A stretch of DNA of 9,149 nt, taken from contig JAHBAP020000497.1 of the NCBI GenBank assembly GCA_018500005.2, positions 1 to 9,149 of the forward strand. Reading direction: 5' to 3'. The position numbers were made by a program, and so were the translations under genes. Within the stretch, counting starts at the first letter, position 1. Each line of letters starts with the position of its first letter. Below the pieces are notes generated by a model. That model did no database searches. It saw only the letters and a list, made by a program, of their open reading frames with translations, and was not told the DNA's origin. Positions 6,166-9,149 of the stretch are shown here, piece after piece. The stretch comes from Mycobacterium sp. GTDB taxonomy: Bacteria > Actinomycetota > Actinomycetes > Mycobacteriales > Mycobacteriaceae.

Positions 6166-7122
6166 ACGACCAGGACAAGCCCAGGGGACGGCACCCGTCC
6201 GGTTGGGCGGGTCGCCGTCCTGGTCGGGCTGCTGTTCGCCGCTGCGGTGGCCCTGCAGGGGCGGATACCCGGACCCGGCGCACCCGCGGGTAGTGGGCCG
6301 CAGGAATCCAGCGGCGACGATCCCGCCTCGCTGATCGGTGTCGTCGCCCTGCTCGGGGTGTCGTTCGTGGTGATGGCGTTCGCGATGTTCAACCGAAGGC
6401 CGCCGGCCCCGAAGTCCGCGCCGTTCGAAATTCCCGACTTCGGCCGAAGTGGCCGGGGCCGGGTCAGCCGGCGCGCGCTGCTGATCCTCATCGGCCTCGT
6501 CGTCGCGTGGCTGGCGGTGTTCGTCGCGGTCGGGCAGTTCACGCTTGACCCCGATCTCACCGAGCAGGCCGCGCCCCCGACCACTGCGGCGCCTGCCGAC
6601 GATCCGGCGGGACCCACCCGTGCGGTGCGTCGGGATAAGCCGCACAGCGACACCTACCGGCTGCTGGCCGGAGCCACCGGGGTGCTGGTGATGATGATGG
6701 CGGTGTCCACCGTGGTGGCCGCGGTGCGAAACCGTTCGACCCTGCCGCCCGTCGTGCTGACAGCCGGGCCGCCGCCGACTTCGCCGCCCCAGGTCCAACC
6801 GTTAGCGGTGGCCGCCGAACGCGGGTTGGCCGAGGTCGCGAACCTCGCTCTGGATCCGCGGGCCGCCATCATCGCCTGTTACGCGGCGATGGAGCGGGCC
6901 CTCGCCGACGCCCCTGGTGCGGTTCCGCAGGCCTCGGACACCCCGTCGGAGGTGCTCGCCCGCGCGGTGGGCAACCGCACCATCAGCACCCGCAGTGCAG
7001 CGGCCCTGGTGGATCTGTTCGCCGAGGCACGATTCAGCAGGCACACCATGACCGAGGAACACCGCGAACAGGCCCAGCAGGCACTGCGGTCGGTCCTGGA
7101 CGAGGTGCGGGCCAGCGCATGA
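6166..7122 (+). CDS. Membrane protein with C-terminal DUF4129 domain, MoxR-operon member
   Basis: Unknown biochemical role; DUF4129 proteins accompany MoxR ATPases and DUF58 or transglutaminase-like membrane proteins. From the proposed start it has 318 aa with four likely TM helices near 13-31, 56-75, 104-124 and 166-187. A Pro/Ala/Asp-rich extracytoplasmic or linker stretch lies around 134-160. The C-terminal DUF4129 region covers about 232-318, with AAIIACYAAMERAL, the TPSEVL-like DTPSEVL and LVDLFAEARFS. There is no in-frame ATG, GTG or TTG between the cobG start and the first TM helix. ACG at 6166 follows GGGGAGG (6155-6161) by 4 nt and would give a TRTSPGDG N-terminus. A mutated or miscalled ATG/GTG there is likely; GTG 6247 would remove most of TM1. 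It is the first gene of the plus-strand operon. Confidence 0.8.
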   Translation, partial: TTRTSPGDGTRPVGRVAVLVGLLFAAAVALQGRIPGPGAPAGSGPQESSGDDPASLIGVVALLGVSFVVMAFAMFNRRPPAPKSAPFEIPDFGRSGRGRVSRRALLILIGLVVAWLAVFVAVGQFTLDPDLTEQAAPPTTAAPADDPAGPTRAVRRDKPHSDTYRLLAGATGVLVMMMAVSTVVAAVRNRSTLPPVVLTAGPPPTSPPQVQPLAVAAERGLAEVANLALDPRAAIIACYAAMERALADAPGAVPQASDTPSEVLARAVGNRTISTRSAAALVDLFAEARFSRHTMTEEHREQAQQALRSVLDEVRASA

Positions 7123-7140
7123 GCGGATGAGGAGAAGCTG

Positions 7141-7614
7141 ATGAGCAAGATGCTGGCCGGTGGCTTCCTCACGGAGCTGTTGGCCGAGACCCTGGGCCTC
7201 ATGATGGGCTGGCGCTGGGCGCTGCCGGTCGGTGGGATTGCATTGGGGTTGTTCGCTTTTCAGATGACCGGACGTCTTGCGCGCACGGGTGACGACGGAT
7301 CGGCCGCGGCGTTGTCCAACGACGCCATGGAATCTCTGCAGCGGTGGAAGGCGCAGACCGAGGAACTGATTCGGTGGTCGGAAGGCACCCGGGGTGAATG
7401 GGACCGGCACCTGCGACCGAAGTTGGCCCGCGACTTCATGCTGGCGACCAAGCAGAAGGAGCCTGACGCGGTCGCCTCGAGTGGCCGATTCCTTTTCGGG
7501 GAGGACCTCTGGCTGTGGGTCGACCCGGACAACGTGGTGGCGGCCCGACGCAACGAACCCGGACCGGGCCGCGACGCCCTGGATCAGATTCTGCAGAGAC
7601 TGGAGCAGGCATGA
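7141..7614 (+). CDS. 157-aa single-TM protein of unknown function between DUF4129 and moxR
   Basis: I do not recognise a named domain. One TM helix is likely at about 23-41 (GWRWALPVGGIALGLFAF), preceded by a short amphipathic N-terminus. Next comes a charged, probably helical stretch with many Trp/Glu/Arg (about 62-95, including QRWKAQTEELIRWSEG). A C-terminal part follows with RFLFGEDLWLWVDPDNVV (116-133) and GPGRDALDQILQRLEQ. ATG 7141 has GAGGAG at 7129-7134 with 6 nt spacing. It lies 18 nt after the DUF4129 stop, and its own stop overlaps the moxR start as ATGA, so it belongs to the operon. From memory, a protein of similar size (Rv3165c) sits at this position in the M. tuberculosis moxR3 cluster. 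A partner or membrane anchor for the ATPase is plausible but unproven. Confidence 0.85.
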   Translation: MSKMLAGGFLTELLAETLGLMMGWRWALPVGGIALGLFAFQMTGRLARTGDDGSAAALSNDAMESLQRWKAQTEELIRWSEGTRGEWDRHLRPKLARDFMLATKQKEPDAVASSGRFLFGEDLWLWVDPDNVVAARRNEPGPGRDALDQILQRLEQA

Positions 7615-8576
7615 CGACATCGGCCACCGAGACCACCCAACTGTGCGACGTCGTCCTCAACGAGGTCGAGCGGGCAGTCGTCGGCAAGCGCGCTGCGCTT
7701 ACGTTGATCCTCACCACGGTTCTGGCCGGCGGCCACGTGCTCATCGAGGACCTTCCCGGCATGGGCAAGACGCTGATCGCCAGGTCCTTCGCCGCCGCGT
7801 TGGGCCTGCGGTTCACCCGTGTGCAGTTCACCCCGGACCTGCTGCCCGCGGACCTGCTGGGAGCCACCATCTACGACATGCGCACCGCCCAGTTCGATTT
7901 CCGGCGCGGTCCGATCTTCACCAACATGCTGATGGCCGACGAGATCAACCGGACCCCGCCAAAGACGCAGGCGGCGCTGCTGGAAGCGATGGCCGAGGGG
8001 CAGGTCAGCATCGATGGCGAAACCCACCGGCTGCCAACGCCGTTCATCGTCATCGCGACCGACAACCCGATCGAGTTCGAGGGGACCTACCCGCTGCCCG
8101 AGGCGCAATTGGACCGATTCGCGGTGAAGGTCGCGCTGAAGTACCTCTCCGAACAGGAGGAAGCCTCGATGCTGCGCCGCAGACTGGATCGGGGCACCGC
8201 GGAGGCCACGGTCAACGAGGTCGTTGACGCCGACCAACTGCTGGCCATGCAGGATTCGGTCGAGAAGGTCACTGTCCACGACGACGTTCTGCACTACGTG
8301 GTGTCGCTGGCCTCGGCGACCCGCAGCCACCCACAGGTCGTGGTCGGCGCCAGTCCCCGCGCCGAGCTCGACCTGGTTCAGCTGTCCCGGGCGCGGGCCC
8401 TGCTCAGCGGGCGCGACTACGTGCTGCCCGAGGACGTGAAAGCCCTCGCGGTGCCCGCGTTCGGGCACCGGATCACGCTGCGACCGGAGATGTGGGTGCG
8501 CAGTATGCACGGCTCCGATGTGGTCGAGCAGTTGCTCAAGCGGCTTCCGGTGCCGCGGGCGACCGGGCAAACCTAG
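7611..8576 (+). CDS. moxR: MoxR-family AAA+ ATPase
   Basis: ATP-driven chaperone-like AAA+ protein of the MoxR group, thought to remodel or activate partner complexes, often with vWA/DUF58 partners encoded next to it; cytosolic. It is 321 aa, typical length. Walker A is EDLPGMGKT (46-54), Walker B LMADEINR (107-114, Asp110/Glu111), followed by the MoxR signature PPKTQAALLEAMAEGQV. Sensor 1 lies in IATDNPIEFEGTYPLPEAQLDRF (Asn152; Arg169 is the candidate arginine finger), and sensor 2 is GASPRAELDL (Arg250). Sensor 1 reads ATDNP where many MoxR proteins have ATQNP. ATG 7611 overlaps the previous stop (ATGA) and has GGAG 5 nt upstream. Order and length suggest the M. tuberculosis moxR3 type; the paralogue number is inferred from memory. 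Confidence 0.95.
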   Translation: MTTSATETTQLCDVVLNEVERAVVGKRAALTLILTTVLAGGHVLIEDLPGMGKTLIARSFAAALGLRFTRVQFTPDLLPADLLGATIYDMRTAQFDFRRGPIFTNMLMADEINRTPPKTQAALLEAMAEGQVSIDGETHRLPTPFIVIATDNPIEFEGTYPLPEAQLDRFAVKVALKYLSEQEEASMLRRRLDRGTAEATVNEVVDADQLLAMQDSVEKVTVHDDVLHYVVSLASATRSHPQVVVGASPRAELDLVQLSRARALLSGRDYVLPEDVKALAVPAFGHRITLRPEMWVRSMHGSDVVEQLLKRLPVPRATGQT

Positions 8577-8578
8577 CC

Positions 8579-9149
8579 ATGGACGCCACCGACGAGATCC
8601 GCACCGATGTGGAACTACGTCCGCAGACAACGGAATTGACGAGGATCCTGTTCATCTGTGCGGCGGCCGCGCTGGCCGCCGCGCTGATATCGGGTCGGTG
8701 GGCGCTCATCGCCTTCGCGGCCCCACTGTTGGGTGTGCTCAGTTCGGCCGGCTGGCAGCGGCCGCTGAAACGGATCGCGGTGCGGTCCGGTCCCAGGACG
8801 TTGCGGTGCTTCGAGGGGGATAGCGAGCAGGTCGTTGTGGAACTCGAGACCCCCTGGCGCGGAGGATCTGCGGCGCTGTCGGTCACCGCACACGAAGGGA
8901 TGCGCACCGAAGGGCCCGACTCCGCCGATCCGTACCGGCGCACCGTCTTCGTGTCGGCGGACCGCTGGGGCCGCTATCCGCTGCAGGCCCGGGTGGACGT
9001 CGTGGCCCCCGGCGGACTGCTGGCCGCTTCGGGGTCCGCCGACATCGGCGAGGCCTTCGTGTTCCCACTGGTGCCGCCGCCGTCGACGGCGATGCCGCGC
9101 GCCGAGATGCTCGACCGGATCGGCACCCCCCTGACCCGCCATGTCGGCC
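8579..9149 (+). CDS. DUF58-family membrane protein, N-terminal part (truncated by window end)
   Basis: Only 190 codons are present and the frame is open at the right edge. Two adjacent TM helices at about 22-38 and 41-57 are followed by a beta-rich region. This region holds CFEGDSEQVVVELE (77-90) and DRWGRYPLQARVDVVAPGGLL (from about 128), the usual architecture ahead of the DUF58 domain, whose core should lie downstream of the window. DUF58 proteins are MoxR partners. ATG 8579 lies two bases after the moxR stop, with no strong Shine-Dalgarno, so translation is probably coupled. The assignment rests on position after moxR plus the N-terminal topology, because the diagnostic DUF58 motif is not in view. 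From memory, the corresponding M. tuberculosis gene would be Rv3163c. Confidence 0.75.
   Translation, partial: MDATDEIRTDVELRPQTTELTRILFICAAAALAAALISGRWALIAFAAPLLGVLSSAGWQRPLKRIAVRSGPRTLRCFEGDSEQVVVELETPWRGGSAALSVTAHEGMRTEGPDSADPYRRTVFVSADRWGRYPLQARVDVVAPGGLLAASGSADIGEAFVFPLVPPPSTAMPRAEMLDRIGTPLTRHVG

Noticed and set aside
7584..8630. 348-codon minus-strand frame opposite moxR
   Set aside because: It lies opposite a textbook MoxR ATPase. The His/Gln/Gly-rich composition reflects reverse reading of GC-rich codons.

Overview
The window looks like the chromosome of a high-GC actinobacterium. Protein-level similarity recalled from memory points to a mycobacterium (Mycobacterium/Mycolicibacterium type). 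About two thirds is an aerobic (oxygen-dependent) cobalamin corrin-ring locus. The remainder is the start of a MoxR-type AAA+ ATPase operon.

Layout. 1-140: four tandem 35-bp units, cut by the left window edge. Each unit encodes an 11-residue minicistron whose stop overlaps the next start as TGATG, and the last one runs into cobL. 142-2827 (+): cobL, cobM, cobK, joined by stop/start overlaps. 2802-6072 (-): cobG, cobH, cobIJ, transcribed toward cobK and overlapping it tail to tail by 26 bp. cobG carries a one-base frame break in mid-gene. 6073-6165: a 93-bp divergent intergenic region. 6166-9149 (+): a four-TM DUF4129 protein with no ordinary start codon (best candidate ACG), a 157-aa one-TM protein of unknown function, a MoxR ATPase, and the N-terminal part of a DUF58 protein cut by the right edge.

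How the genes work together. CobI(J), CobG, Cob(I)J, CobM, CobK, CobL and CobH cover precorrin-2 to hydrogenobyrinic acid. The exception is the C1 methylation/deacylation step of CobF (precorrin-5 to precorrin-6A), which is not in the window. As read, the broken cobG would block precorrin-3A to precorrin-3B, unless the break is a sequencing error or is recoded. The MoxR, DUF58 and DUF4129 genes form a widespread conserved neighbourhood thought to act in chaperone-like maturation or cell-envelope processes. Their lengths and order resemble the M. tuberculosis moxR3 cluster as I remember it.

The most unusual features are the minicistron repeat ahead of cobL, the recurrence of short ATGAGG minicistrons at two other gene starts, the cobG frame break and the missing start codon of the DUF4129 gene. 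I see no tRNA, rRNA, CRISPR array, insertion sequence or cobalamin riboswitch. No stretch over 300 bases lacks a gene.
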